From NCBI GenBank assembly GCA_017745235.1, contig JAGHZU010000013.1, forward strand, positions 159,977-223,976: DNA of 64,000 nucleotides, written 5' to 3'. Position 1 is the first letter of the stretch. Every line of letters begins with the position of its first letter. The notes beneath the pieces are model-generated. The model was given only the letters and a program-made list of their open reading frames with translations. It had not been told where the DNA came from and did no database searches. Positions 8,083-17,848 of this stretch are shown one piece after another. Origin of the DNA: Caulobacter sp. (GTDB lineage: Bacteria > Pseudomonadota > Alphaproteobacteria > Caulobacterales > Caulobacteraceae). The translations under genes were made by a program, and so were the position numbers.

Positions 8083-8913
8083 CTAGTGGCGATCCCACCA
8101 GGCAGTGACCTGGGCCGCATAGGCGTCGGCGCCGTCTTCCCAGATGAAATGGCCCGCATCGATGAAGGCGACTTCCGAGCCCGGGATGCGGTCGGCCAGG
8201 AAGGTGGCGTTCACCGGCGGCACGACCTGGTCGTGGGCGCCGGAGATGATCTTCACCGGCGTGCGGATGGAGCCGAGCAGGTCGCGTAGGATCGGCAGCT
8301 CCCGAGGGTATTGGCGCACATAGCTCAAGGACTTGTAGAAACGCTCGCCCGCATAGCCCGACAGGTAGTCTTCGCGTGCGGTGTCGGAGGGCGTGTAGCG
8401 CTCGAGCGTGCTGACGGCGGCGGCGGCGACGTCGCGGCCGTCCATGCTGCGGTAGGGCTCGATATCGCCTTCGACCCAGCCCTTGAGCGGCTCGCCCAGG
8501 TCGAGCGGGACCGCGGCGCCGCCGGTGCCGATGACGATGCTGCGGAACCGGCCCGGATGGCGGACGGCCGCGAAGAGCGAGGCGGCCGTGCCCACGTCGG
8601 GCCCGACCACGTGCGGCGTCTCAAGGCCCAGTTCGTCCGCGATCCGCACAATGAAGTCGCCCATGGCGCTGGGCGACATCAGAGCCTCGCGGCCCTCGGA
8701 ATGGCCGAAACCGGGAAGGTCGATCGCCGTGAGGTTGGCGTGCTTGGCGAGCTTCGCCCAGGTCGGCTCGAACGCGTAGAGGCTCTCAGGCCAGGGGCTC
8801 ATCAGCAGCGCTTCGGCGCCCAGATTGAGATTGCGCTCGCCCTTGGCGATACGGATGGCAAGCCCGTCGATCGTGCGGATCTCAGGGCGGATGGTGGTGA
8901 GGTCGTTGGACAT
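8083..8913 (-). CDS. Alpha/beta hydrolase, haloalkane-dehalogenase-like (Asp nucleophile)
   Basis: A 276-residue alpha/beta-hydrolase fold protein. The nucleophile elbow reads VVGPDVGTAAS, placing Asp106 where lipases have Ser, as in haloalkane dehalogenases and epoxide hydrolases. The acid residue is in ISGAHDQVVP and the catalytic His in DAGHFIWEDG. LDLPGFGHS supplies the conserved loop before the cap. No signal peptide is visible. ATG 8913 is chosen over an upstream ATG because GGAG lies about 8 bases before it. A GlxA-type regulator lies 105 bp upstream in the same direction and may control it. The substrate is unknown. Confidence 0.85.
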   Translation of the reverse strand: MSNDLTTIRPEIRTIDGLAIRIAKGERNLNLGAEALLMSPWPESLYAFEPTWAKLAKHANLTAIDLPGFGHSEGREALMSPSAMGDFIVRIADELGLETPHVVGPDVGTAASLFAAVRHPGRFRSIVIGTGGAAVPLDLGEPLKGWVEGDIEPYRSMDGRDVAAAAVSTLERYTPSDTAREDYLSGYAGERFYKSLSYVRQYPRELPILRDLLGSIRTPVKIISGAHDQVVPPVNATFLADRIPGSEVAFIDAGHFIWEDGADAYAAQVTAWWDRH

Positions 8914-9018
8914 TTCTTGGCTCCGCCTGAATGGCTGATCAAGAAGATGGGGGATCAACGGCGCGTCTCAAATGTCATGCTAGCAGCACTTTTAGGACAT
9001 ACTGCGGGCGGCCCTTGT

Positions 9019-9987
9019 TTAGGGAGCAATAGCGCTTTCAGAGATGTCGATGGCGTCGCCGCCAGACGCGCGACGTACGACCAACGGCGGTTGGCCAAGT
9101 GTGCGCAGAAACGCTCTGCGCATGCGCTCGCGGTCGGCGAAACCGGTCTGGCGGGCGACGACTTCGATCGGATGGCGGCTCTGCTCCATCATCAGCCGGG
9201 CGGCCTCGACGCGGAGCCGCTCGATCGCCTTCGCCGGGGACTGGCCCGTCTCGGCCGTGAACGCGCGGCTGAACTGCCGTGGGCTGAGGTTCGCGGCTTT
9301 CGCAAGCTGCGGCACCGAGAGCGGGGTCTGAAGATTGCGGCGCGCATAGGTCAGGGCGCGCTGTATGCGGTCGGACTTGGGCTCGAGATCCAGCAGCGCC
9401 GAGAACTGCGACTGCCCCCCCGCCCGACGATGATAGACGACCATCTTGCGCGCCACGGCGCGGGTGGCTTCCGCGCCAAGATCCTGTTCCACGAGCGCGA
9501 GGGTCAGATCGATGACCGCGCTAGCCCCGGCGGATGTCCAGATCGGTCTGTCGGCGATGAAGATGCGGTCTTCCTCGACCTTGGCCAGCGGAAAGCGCGC
9601 GGCGAGCTCTCGAGCGTAGAACCAGTGGGTGGTCGCGCGGCGCCCGTCCAAAAGACCCGCCTCGCCCAGGAGGAAGGCGCCGATACAGGTCGCCACGATC
9701 CGGCGGCAGCGGCGGGGCGCGTCCCTCAGGATTTTCACAAGCCGGGGCGAAGCGGGCGTCACCTCGGAACCTGCCGCGACGATGAGGGTGTCATAAGGCC
9801 GTTCGTCGACGGCGATGGTTTCGACGGTGACGCCGATTGAACTGCGCACCGGTCCGCCTTTCTCGGACAGCACCTCGACCTCATAGAGCGGCGAGGCCGC
9901 ATCCCGATTGGCGAACTCCAGCACCGTCAGCGCGGCCAGGGAGAGCAGATTGAAGCCGGGGTAGATGACAAGTCCGATACGTTGCAT
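9019..9987 (-). CDS. GlxA-family AraC-type transcriptional regulator
   Basis: A 322-residue two-domain regulator. Residues 1 to about 170 form a DJ-1/PfpI-like amidotransferase fold (RIGLVIYPGFNLLSLAA, then VATCIGAFLLGEAGLLDGR with the Cys at the nucleophile position). The C-terminal 100 residues form an AraC/XylS DNA-binding domain with two helix-turn-helix motifs (LSVPQLAKAANLSPRQFSRA and IEVVARQTGFADRERMRRA). GlxA-type proteins usually regulate amino-acid, quaternary-amine or detoxification genes. The alpha/beta hydrolase gene downstream is the obvious candidate target. Ligand unknown. Confidence 0.9.
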   Translation of the reverse strand: MQRIGLVIYPGFNLLSLAALTVLEFANRDAASPLYEVEVLSEKGGPVRSSIGVTVETIAVDERPYDTLIVAAGSEVTPASPRLVKILRDAPRRCRRIVATCIGAFLLGEAGLLDGRRATTHWFYARELAARFPLAKVEEDRIFIADRPIWTSAGASAVIDLTLALVEQDLGAEATRAVARKMVVYHRRAGGQSQFSALLDLEPKSDRIQRALTYARRNLQTPLSVPQLAKAANLSPRQFSRAFTAETGQSPAKAIERLRVEAARLMMEQSRHPIEVVARQTGFADRERMRRAFLRTLGQPPLVVRRASGGDAIDISESAIAP

Positions 9988-10370
9988 GGCGGTGCTCTAG
10001 TCCTGGGACCAAAATATGGGCTTGGCGCCGCAACTCGGCAATCGGGCCAAGGGAAAGCCGTTGTCGATCTCAGAGGTGGCCAGCGCGATGCAAAGCGTGA
10101 TCCACATGGAACGAATGTCAGGCCGTAAGCAGATCTGTTCAACGGCCTCCCGGGGGCACTGTCGTTCTTCTCCACCGAGTGATGAAGTCCAGTTCCAGGG
10201 ATGGCCAGCGGTAGGTGATGGCGCGCTGCAGGCGCTCCGCCTCGGTGCTCAAAACTATTAATTCGGCGTGGGCCGCCTCCGCCGGCGACGGGCCGGAACG
10301 AAGGCATGTGCAAGCCGAGCGGGAGGGGCCGAGCTAGATTTTTTCGCGACCTATCTGACGGCCCGGCCCG
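9988..10370. other. 383-bp intergenic stretch, no gene recognised
   Basis: No reading frame here shows a family signature or a convincing start site. A short minus-strand stretch (around 10150-10260) reads smoothly as LSTEAERLQRAITYRWPSLE, but it is not bounded by a start and is interrupted, so it may be a gene remnant or chance. Confidence 0.4.
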
Positions 10371-10916
10371 TTACCGCGGCGGCCGCGCCGCCCGGCGCGC
10401 GGCCTCAACGATTTCCACCAGGATGTCGGCTCCATCGTTGAGGCGCGCCAGATTGCGCCGCGAGATCGCCTCGAGGATCTCCGCCCCTCGCGGCCGCAGA
10501 CTCAGGACGACGCGGCGGCGGTCCAGGTCGGCCTCGCGGCGGGAGACCAGGTCCCGCTCCACCAGGCGCGCGACCAGTTCGACGGCGCTGTGGTTCTTGA
10601 TCAACAAGCTTTGGGCCAGGTCGCTGATCGAAATGGGCCCAGGACCGGCGTGGGCCCTGACGACCAGGAGCGCCTGATGCTGCTGGCTGGTCAGACCGTG
10701 GGCCTTGGCGCCTTCTTCGCTGAAGGCCAGGAACTGACGAATGGCGTGACGAAACTCGCCCAGCGCCCGGTAGTCGTCCTGGGTCAGGGCCTGGGTGTCC
10801 GTCGCGGCTAGCTCGGCGGGTGATCGCAAGGGCAGGTCCAAGGCGCGTGAGCGCGCGATTGATCTTCTATCACGAACCCGAAGCACGCGAGCAACGCCCA
10901 CGCGCTCGTTGTCCAT
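10371..10916 (-). CDS. MarR-family transcriptional regulator
   Basis: A 181-residue winged-helix regulator. The MarR core is visible: HGLTSQQHQALLVVRAH, then the recognition region ISISDLAQSLLIKNHSAVELVARL, then the wing ERDLVSRREADLDRRRVVLSL with the characteristic D-x-R-x motif. The N-terminal 50 residues are basic and variable. ATG 10916 is chosen because starts further upstream would run into the divergent ClC gene and lack family similarity. It is divergent from the ClC exchanger at 11024, and the roughly 100 bp between them is the likely operator region. Its effector is unknown. Confidence 0.85.
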   Translation of the reverse strand: MDNERVGVARVLRVRDRRSIARSRALDLPLRSPAELAATDTQALTQDDYRALGEFRHAIRQFLAFSEEGAKAHGLTSQQHQALLVVRAHAGPGPISISDLAQSLLIKNHSAVELVARLVERDLVSRREADLDRRRVVLSLRPRGAEILEAISRRNLARLNDGADILVEIVEAARRAARPPR

Positions 10917-11023
10917 CGCTCGTCCATAGATCGCCTTGACCGGGCCACAGGCCGGACTTACGGAAAACATCGTGGAACGATATAAATCGCCCGTGGTCTT
11001 GGCTCTGGTTCGAAGGTCGGCGC

Positions 11024-12460
11024 GTGCCCTTGTCCTCACCGCTCGAAACGCTCGATCGTCAGCGCAAGCTCGTCAGCCTCCGCGCGCGGCGTTCGATGCG
11101 AACGGGCGCTGTGGTGGCCGCCGCCGTGGCGGCGGGCGCAGCGGCGGTTGGGTTCGCCAAGCTGTGTGACGCCGCCATGGCGGTCCACGCCCGCTTGGTG
11201 GGGATGAACGCCGCATTGGGACCCGTCTTGCTGCTGGTCGGAACGCCGCTTTGTGTCTGGCTGACGCGACGCTTGGCGCCCGCCGCCGCGGGCAGCGGCA
11301 TCCCGCAGGTGATTGCCGCCGGCGAGATCGGGCGGGGCAGGGGGCTGGACGGTGAAAAGATCCACGACGAGCGAGTCTCCATGCGCACGGCCCTGGTGAA
11401 GGTGGCGCTGGCGGCGATGTTCCTGGTCTGCGGCGGATCGATTGGTCGCGAAGGTCCGACCGTGCAAATCGTCGCCGCCGTGATGGTGTTCCTGACCGGG
11501 TGGCTTCGCGGCGGCCCCGGCCGGCGCACCTTGTTGATCGCAGGCGGGGCGGCCGGGGTCTCGGCTGCGTTCAACACGCCCATCGCAGGGATCGTCTTTG
11601 CTGTCGAGGAACTGGCTCGGGGCTTTGACAAGCGCGCCAACACCGTCGTGATCCTGGCTGTGGTGTCGGCCGGCGTGGCCGCCTACGCCCTCGGCGGCAA
11701 CTATGCCTATTTCGGCGACATGTCCGGGGCGGCCGGCTGGACAGCGTGGATTAGCGCAGCGCTGATCGGACTGGTTGCGGGTCTCTTGGGCGGATTGTTC
11801 TCGCGCGTCATGGCCGCCGTGCTGGTCGGCGACAATTCCGTGCGCCGCTGGCGCGAGGCCCGGCCAGTGGCCTTCGGGGCGATCTGCGGCGCCGTTGCGG
11901 CGGTCGCCGCCCTTCTCACGGGCGGCGCAACCTACGGCGCCGGCTATATCGAGGCGAAGTCGCTGCTGTTTGGCCATTTCACCTCGGGCGGGACCTTGGC
12001 GGCAGGCAAGTGGCTGGCGACCTTGTCGGCGGCGGCCAGCGGCGCGCCCGGCGGCGTCTTCGCGCCGTCCCTGGCGACGGGCGCGGGCCTGGGCGCGCTC
12101 TTCGCGCATCTGGCGCCCTGGGCTGGCGCGCGTGAGGCCGTGACCCTGGGCATGGCCGGCTATCTCGCCGGCGTGGTGGCCGCGCCGCTGACCAGCGCCG
12201 TCATCCTGATGGAGATGACCCGAGACCCGGGCCTGGTGGGGCCGCTGCTGCTCTGCACGCTGGTTGCCCGCCGCGCGTCGGAGGTGGTGGCGCCGACGCC
12301 GCTCTACCACGCGCTGGCCCGGGCCTGGACGCGGCCTCGGCGGCGCACCGGACGTCTGGCGCCCGCGAGCGCGCGCGTCGAAGCCGACGCACAGGAGGCG
12401 GACCCCGCACGTGCTTCATCTGGCCCGCGGCCTCTTCTTCCCGGGTCGCAGTATCACTGA
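11024..12460 (+). CDS. ClC-family chloride/proton antiporter
   Basis: A 478-residue protein with about ten or more membrane segments and the ClC anion-pathway signatures: AGSGIPQV, GGSIGREGPTVQ with the gating Glu, and GVFAPSLATGAGLG. The intact gating Glu argues for a Cl-/H+ exchanger rather than a passive channel. It starts with GTG after GAAGG. The last residues (GSQYH and the TGA stop) come from the sequence that I read as the left end of a transposon, so the original C-terminal tail may have been replaced. The core transport domain is complete. Divergent from a MarR-type regulator. Confidence 0.9.
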   Translation: MPLSSPLETLDRQRKLVSLRARRSMRTGAVVAAAVAAGAAAVGFAKLCDAAMAVHARLVGMNAALGPVLLLVGTPLCVWLTRRLAPAAAGSGIPQVIAAGEIGRGRGLDGEKIHDERVSMRTALVKVALAAMFLVCGGSIGREGPTVQIVAAVMVFLTGWLRGGPGRRTLLIAGGAAGVSAAFNTPIAGIVFAVEELARGFDKRANTVVILAVVSAGVAAYALGGNYAYFGDMSGAAGWTAWISAALIGLVAGLLGGLFSRVMAAVLVGDNSVRRWREARPVAFGAICGAVAAVAALLTGGATYGAGYIEAKSLLFGHFTSGGTLAAGKWLATLSAAASGAPGGVFAPSLATGAGLGALFAHLAPWAGAREAVTLGMAGYLAGVVAAPLTSAVILMEMTRDPGLVGPLLLCTLVARRASEVVAPTPLYHALARAWTRPRRRTGRLAPASARVEADAQEADPARASSGPRPLLPGSQYH

Positions 12461-12575
12461 CTCCAACGGTCGCGACTGGCGCGCCCAGCAATCGCGAGGC
12501 TGCGGCACACTCAAAACCCACGACCGACTCCAAACTCTGCAGAAGCTGATTCCCGATCCGCGACTGACTATTTCG
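12452..12575 (+). repeat. Left-end repeat array (transposase-binding-site-like)
   Basis: Contains tatcactgactccaa (12452-12466), cacactcaaaaccc (12506-12519), gactccaaactctgc (12526-12540) and gactgactatttcgc (12562-12576). These resemble, in inverted orientation, the repeats at 23732-23856. Multiple short repeats at each end are typical of transposons mobilised by TnsB/TniA transposases. Confidence 0.6.
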
Positions 12576-12647
12576 CCCCCTTTGGGGTTGGGGCGGCCCT
12601 ACCCGCAATCGACCGGGCGCACCTTCGCCTCCAAACCAGGCGTGTCT

Positions 12648-13478
12648 TCAGATCATCTCCAACGGTTTCCGCTCTCGCGGCCGCGGGAACGCCTGGTCGA
12701 GCGCCGCCAGGTCGGCCTCATCGAGCTGCAGATCCACGGCGGCGCGATTGTCGCGGACATGGGCGATCGAGCTAGCCTTTGGGATGGCGATCACGCCGGG
12801 ACGCCTTAATAGCCACGCGAGGGCGATTTGGGAGGCCGTGGCGCCCTTGCGTTCGGCAATCGCGCGTAGCGCCGAATGGTCGACGAGGCGGCCTCTTTCG
12901 ACCGGGCTATAGGCCATCGCGGGGATGTGGCGCTGCTCCAGCCAGGGCAGCAGGTCGATCTCCGGGCTGCGACGGGTCAGGTTGTAGAGGATCTGGTCGG
13001 TGGCGCAGCGTTCCCCGCCGGAGGCCACTAGCTCCTCCATATCGTCGGTGTCCAGGTTGCTGACGCCCCAGCGCGCGATCTTGCCGCCGTCAACGAGCCG
13101 CTCCATCGCCTCTACGGTCTCGGCGAGGGGGACATCGCCGCGCCAGTGGAGCAGATAGAGGTCAAGCCGTTCGACGCGGAGTCGACGCAGGCTAGCTTCG
13201 CAAGATCTTGCGAGCCGAGCGCGCGAGGCGTTCTGCGGATAGGCCTTGCTCACCAGGAAGACGCGATCGCGGATGCCGGCGATCGCCTCGCCGACCAAGG
13301 TCTCGGCCGCGCCTTCGCCGTACATCTCGGCCGTGTCGATCAGCGTCATGCCAAGGTCCACGCCTTCGCGCAGCGCGGCGATCTCTTCGGCGCGACGGCC
13401 GGCGCGCTCGGCCATCATCCAGGTGCCCTGGCCAAGAGCAGGAACCGTGGCGCCGTCGGGAAGGCTCACTGTCTTCAT
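12648..13478 (-). CDS. Aldo/keto reductase
   Basis: A 276-residue NADPH-dependent reductase of the (beta/alpha)8 barrel family. The catalytic tetrad is visible: Asp48 (LIDTAEMYGEG), Tyr53, Lys78 (LVSKAYP) and His111 (LYLLHWRG). The C-terminal cofactor motif VIAIPKASS with the following Asn is also present. It resembles the YeaE-type group that reduces methylglyoxal and other reactive aldehydes. ATG 13478 (MKTVSLPDG) is used since it begins the family homology. It lies just inside the proposed left end of the transposon and is transcribed toward that end. Its position suggests a cargo gene for electrophile detoxification (inference). Confidence 0.88.
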   Translation of the reverse strand: MKTVSLPDGATVPALGQGTWMMAERAGRRAEEIAALREGVDLGMTLIDTAEMYGEGAAETLVGEAIAGIRDRVFLVSKAYPQNASRARLARSCEASLRRLRVERLDLYLLHWRGDVPLAETVEAMERLVDGGKIARWGVSNLDTDDMEELVASGGERCATDQILYNLTRRSPEIDLLPWLEQRHIPAMAYSPVERGRLVDHSALRAIAERKGATASQIALAWLLRRPGVIAIPKASSIAHVRDNRAAVDLQLDEADLAALDQAFPRPRERKPLEMI

Positions 13479-13736
13479 AACCTGTCTCCACCGCGCGGCC
13501 AATTGGGCCCCTAGAACCTCGAAAGCCGGCGCTGCTCCGGCAAGGCCGCTGCTCACCTACGTACCTTGCCAGTGGGCGCCTATGTCGAGCTTGAAATTAT
13601 TTTCTAGGATAAATCTTTGAAGCGCCCGCACCTGGGTGGATGTCAATAACATTAGTGAATCGGCGCGCTTATATTTTCAGGAACATTCAGCATAGGACGG
13701 TCTTCTATTTGGCGGGGTGGCCATGGGAGAATGGGC

Positions 13737-14297
13737 ATGACCGACAGACTTGAGGGTTGCCGCGTTGCTATCCTGGTTACGGATGGTTTCGAGGAGGTGG
13801 AGCTGACGAAGCCGCGCCAGGCGCTCGACGATGCAGGCGCCCAGACGTCGATCGTCTCTCCCAAGGACGACAAGGTTCGCAGTTGGCGGTTTACCGATTG
13901 GGGAGAGGAATTCCCGGTCGACGTGCGCCTGAGGGATGCTCGGCCTGAAGCATTCGACGCGCTTCTACTGCCCGGCGGCGTGATCAACCCTGACAAGCTG
14001 CGGATGGATGAGGACGCAATGGTGTTCGCCGCCGCCTTCTTCGAGAGCGGCAAGCCCATCGCATCTATCTGCCACGGGCCGTGGACGATCATTGAGACTG
14101 GCCATGCGGCCGGGCGGCGGATCGCGTCCTGGCCATCGCTTGAGACCGATCTGCTCAATGCGGGAGCCGTGTGGGTCGATCAGCCAAGCGTTACCGACGG
14201 CAACCTGACCACGAGCCGCAATCCCGACGACATCCCCCAATTCAACGAAGCCATGGTGGGGCTGTTCGCCAGCCAGAGGTCAACAGAGCCCGCCTGA
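13737..14297 (+). CDS. DJ-1/PfpI family protein (YhbO/PfpI-like)
   Basis: A 186-residue flavodoxin-like fold protein of the PfpI group. Glu19 in DGFEEVEL and the nucleophile Cys112 followed by His113 in SICHGPW form the family triad region, and LLLPGGVINPDKLR is the conserved strand. Relatives act as glyoxalases, protein deglycases or stress proteases; the exact activity is not resolved by sequence. ATG 13737 is preferred to ATG 13731 because GGGAGA ends 6 bases before the former and touches the latter. An ABM-domain gene follows in the same direction after 48 bp, probably in one operon. Part of the proposed transposon cargo. Confidence 0.88.
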   Translation: MTDRLEGCRVAILVTDGFEEVELTKPRQALDDAGAQTSIVSPKDDKVRSWRFTDWGEEFPVDVRLRDARPEAFDALLLPGGVINPDKLRMDEDAMVFAAAFFESGKPIASICHGPWTIIETGHAAGRRIASWPSLETDLLNAGAVWVDQPSVTDGNLTTSRNPDDIPQFNEAMVGLFASQRSTEPA

Positions 14298-14345
14298 GCG
14301 GGCGCTACGCGGTGAGGTTCGCCGGCTCAACACAGGAGAAGAGAG

Positions 14346-15603
<1,258 letters not shown>

Positions 15604-17190
15604 TTAGTGGGCGTCGGGTGGCGGCCTCGACGCGAGGGGCGGGGGCTTGCAGAACGGGGCCATGACCAGGGCCAGCACGAAGAGGCCCGCCATCACCCGG
15701 AAGACGTCGTTGAAGGCCAGCGTCAAGGCCTCGCGACCGACAATCCTGGCCAACTCACCCCGTAGGACCAGCGAAGCCTGGGCGGCGTCGGGCGTGCGCT
15801 CGGCGATGCGAGCCGCCAGAGTTTCAAGCGCCGCGTTGCCCGACCGGCCGGCCTCGCCCAGCGCTTCGCCGAAGCGCGCGACGTGAATGCGAGCGTTGTC
15901 GCCTAGCCAGGTGTTTACGACCGCGATGCCGATCGCCCCGCCGAGATTGCGCATCAGGTTGAACAGGCCCGAGGCGTAACGCAGCTCGGCCATCTCGAAG
16001 CCCGACAGCGCCATGTTCACGCTGGGCACGATGCACAGCATGATCGCAAAGCCGCGCAGAGCCTGGGGCGCCAGCAGGGCCATGAAACCCCATTGGCTGG
16101 TCATATGCGAGGTCAGCCACAAGGCCGCGGCGAACAGCGACAGTCCCGCCGTCACCACAATCCGCTGATCGACTCGCGTCGAGAGCCGCGCCGCGATGAC
16201 CGTGGACAGGATCTGGGCGATACCGGTGACGAAGACCGTGGTGCCGATCTCCAGGCTGTCATAGCCGCGCACGCGTCCGAGGAAGACCGGGATCAGATAG
16301 GTCGAGGAATAAAGGCCAAAGCCGATCACCAGATTGAACACGCAGGCGAAGACGAAGGTTGGTTTGCGGAATGGCGAAAGCTTCACGACCGGCCCTCCGG
16401 ACCGGAACGAGCGCTCGACGAACAGGACGAAGGCCACCAGCGTCACCCAACCGGCGACGGCGATGGTGGTGTCCTCGAACCACTGCTGGCGCGGCCCTTC
16501 CTCCAGCACGTACTCCAGTCCGCCCAGGAACACGGCCATCGCCGCCAGGTGGGAATAGTCGATGGTCTTCAGCATCTCGGGCATGGGCCGGTCGACCTTG
16601 ATGACGCTGATGGCCAGGACGGTGACCAGGGTTCCGGGCACGATGTTGATGTAGAAGATCGAGCGCCAGCCGACCGCTTCGGTCAGCCATCCGCCGACCG
16701 TGGGGCCCAGTGTCGGGGCCAGCACCGAGACCATGCCCAGGATCGCCGGGATCATCGCTCGCTGCGGTCCGGAGAACATCGCAAAGCCTGTGGCGAAGAC
16801 GGTCGGCACCATGGCTCCGCCGGTGAAGCCTTGCAGCACCCGAAACAGGATCATCGAGTTGATGTCCCAGGCCATGCCGCACAGGGCGGAGGACAGCGTG
16901 AAGAGTCCAGCCGACAGGGCGAACAGCCATCGCGTTGACAGGCTTTGAGCCAGGAATGCGGCGAACGGGATCATCACGAGCTCCGCCATGAGGTAGCCGG
17001 TCTGCACCCAGCTGATCTCGTCGGGACCCGCCGACAGGCCCGCCTGCACGTCGTTGAGCGAGGCGGCGACGATCTGGATATCGATCAGGGCCATGAACTG
17101 GCCAAACGCCATGACCCCGAAGATCAGGAACTTGGTGGCCGTGGGCAGGGCGCCTGGGTCTATCGGTGGCTTGGCGGCGGCTGGGCTCAC
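15604..17190 (-). CDS. DHA2-family multidrug efflux permease (EmrB-like)
   Basis: A 528-residue major-facilitator protein with 14 predicted membrane helices. It shows the family marks IDIQIVAASLNDVQ in helix 1, a motif-A-like loop, the RVLQGFTGGAMVP helix 4 motif and LGPTVGGWLTEAVGWRSIFYIN (motif C, antiporter signature). It exports hydrophobic drugs by proton antiport, in partnership with an EmrA-type adaptor. The adaptor is not beside it on the same strand but lies divergently at 17845, behind a TetR regulator. Starts with GTG after AAGGGG. Member of the proposed transposon cargo. Confidence 0.9.
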   Translation of the reverse strand: MSPAAAKPPIDPGALPTATKFLIFGVMAFGQFMALIDIQIVAASLNDVQAGLSAGPDEISWVQTGYLMAELVMIPFAAFLAQSLSTRWLFALSAGLFTLSSALCGMAWDINSMILFRVLQGFTGGAMVPTVFATGFAMFSGPQRAMIPAILGMVSVLAPTLGPTVGGWLTEAVGWRSIFYINIVPGTLVTVLAISVIKVDRPMPEMLKTIDYSHLAAMAVFLGGLEYVLEEGPRQQWFEDTTIAVAGWVTLVAFVLFVERSFRSGGPVVKLSPFRKPTFVFACVFNLVIGFGLYSSTYLIPVFLGRVRGYDSLEIGTTVFVTGIAQILSTVIAARLSTRVDQRIVVTAGLSLFAAALWLTSHMTSQWGFMALLAPQALRGFAIMLCIVPSVNMALSGFEMAELRYASGLFNLMRNLGGAIGIAVVNTWLGDNARIHVARFGEALGEAGRSGNAALETLAARIAERTPDAAQASLVLRGELARIVGREALTLAFNDVFRVMAGLFVLALVMAPFCKPPPLASRPPPDAH

Positions 17191-17216
17191 GGGAGCGCCC
17201 CTTGTAGCATGATGAC

Positions 17217-17228
17217 TATAATATTATA
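17217..17228. promoter_or_regulatory. 12-bp perfect palindrome, likely TetR operator
   Basis: The sequence tataatattata sits in the only space between the divergent emrB-like and TetR genes. A perfect dyad at this position is the natural operator for the TetR protein, and it would cover both promoters. Its AT content also fits a -10 region. Confidence 0.5.
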
Positions 17229-17254
17229 TGGATCATGTAATCGAGGACGCAAGC

Positions 17255-17848
17255 ATGCGCTACGACGGCGAGCACAAGCAGAAGACCCGCCTGCGGGTTC
17301 TGGATGAGGCGGCCAGGGCCATCCGCGAGGAGGGGCCGCACCGCCTGGGCGTGGCCGCCGTGATGGCCCGCGCGGGCCTGACGCATGGCGGCTTCTATTC
17401 CCATTTCGCGTCGAAGGAGGCGTTCATCGCCGAGGCCATCGCCCACATGTTCGAGGGCGGGCCGATCACGACGCTGAAGACGGTGAGGGACCTGCCGCCG
17501 CGCGAGGCGCTGACGCAGTTCATCGATTTCTATCTTTCGCGTCGCCATCGCGACAGCCGCAACGGCGGCTGTCCGCTGCCGTACCTGGCTGGCGATGCGC
17601 CGCGCCTGGCCGAGGCCTCGCGCGAACGCTACGCCCAAGGTGCGGCAAATCTCACCAAGGTGGTCGCCGACCGCCTGGCGGAGCTGGGCCGCCCCTATGC
17701 CGAGGAGGAGGCCAGCTCGACCCTGGCGGAACTGGTCGGGGCCGTCACCCTGGCCCGGGCCGAGGCCGATCCCGACCGCTCCGACGCCATTCTCGAACGC
17801 TCGCGCGCGCACCTCAAGCGCCGCCTTGGTCTGGAGGCCGCCCAATGA
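17255..17848 (+). CDS. TetR/AcrR-family regulator
   Basis: A 197-residue repressor. The N-terminal helix-turn-helix reads RLGVAAVMARAGLTHGGFYSHFASKEAFIAEA, matching the TetR subgroup whose members start MRYDxEHKQKTR. ATG 17255 is chosen for that reason and because GAGGA lies 8 bases upstream; ATG 17228 would overlap the palindrome. The C-terminal ligand domain contains GGCPLPYLAGD, a conserved Cys-bearing stretch of this subgroup. Its stop overlaps the EmrA-like start by ATGA (17845-17848), so regulator and adaptor are one operon, divergent from the EmrB-like permease. It probably represses both. Confidence 0.9.
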   Translation: MRYDGEHKQKTRLRVLDEAARAIREEGPHRLGVAAVMARAGLTHGGFYSHFASKEAFIAEAIAHMFEGGPITTLKTVRDLPPREALTQFIDFYLSRRHRDSRNGGCPLPYLAGDAPRLAEASRERYAQGAANLTKVVADRLAELGRPYAEEEASSTLAELVGAVTLARAEADPDRSDAILERSRAHLKRRLGLEAAQ

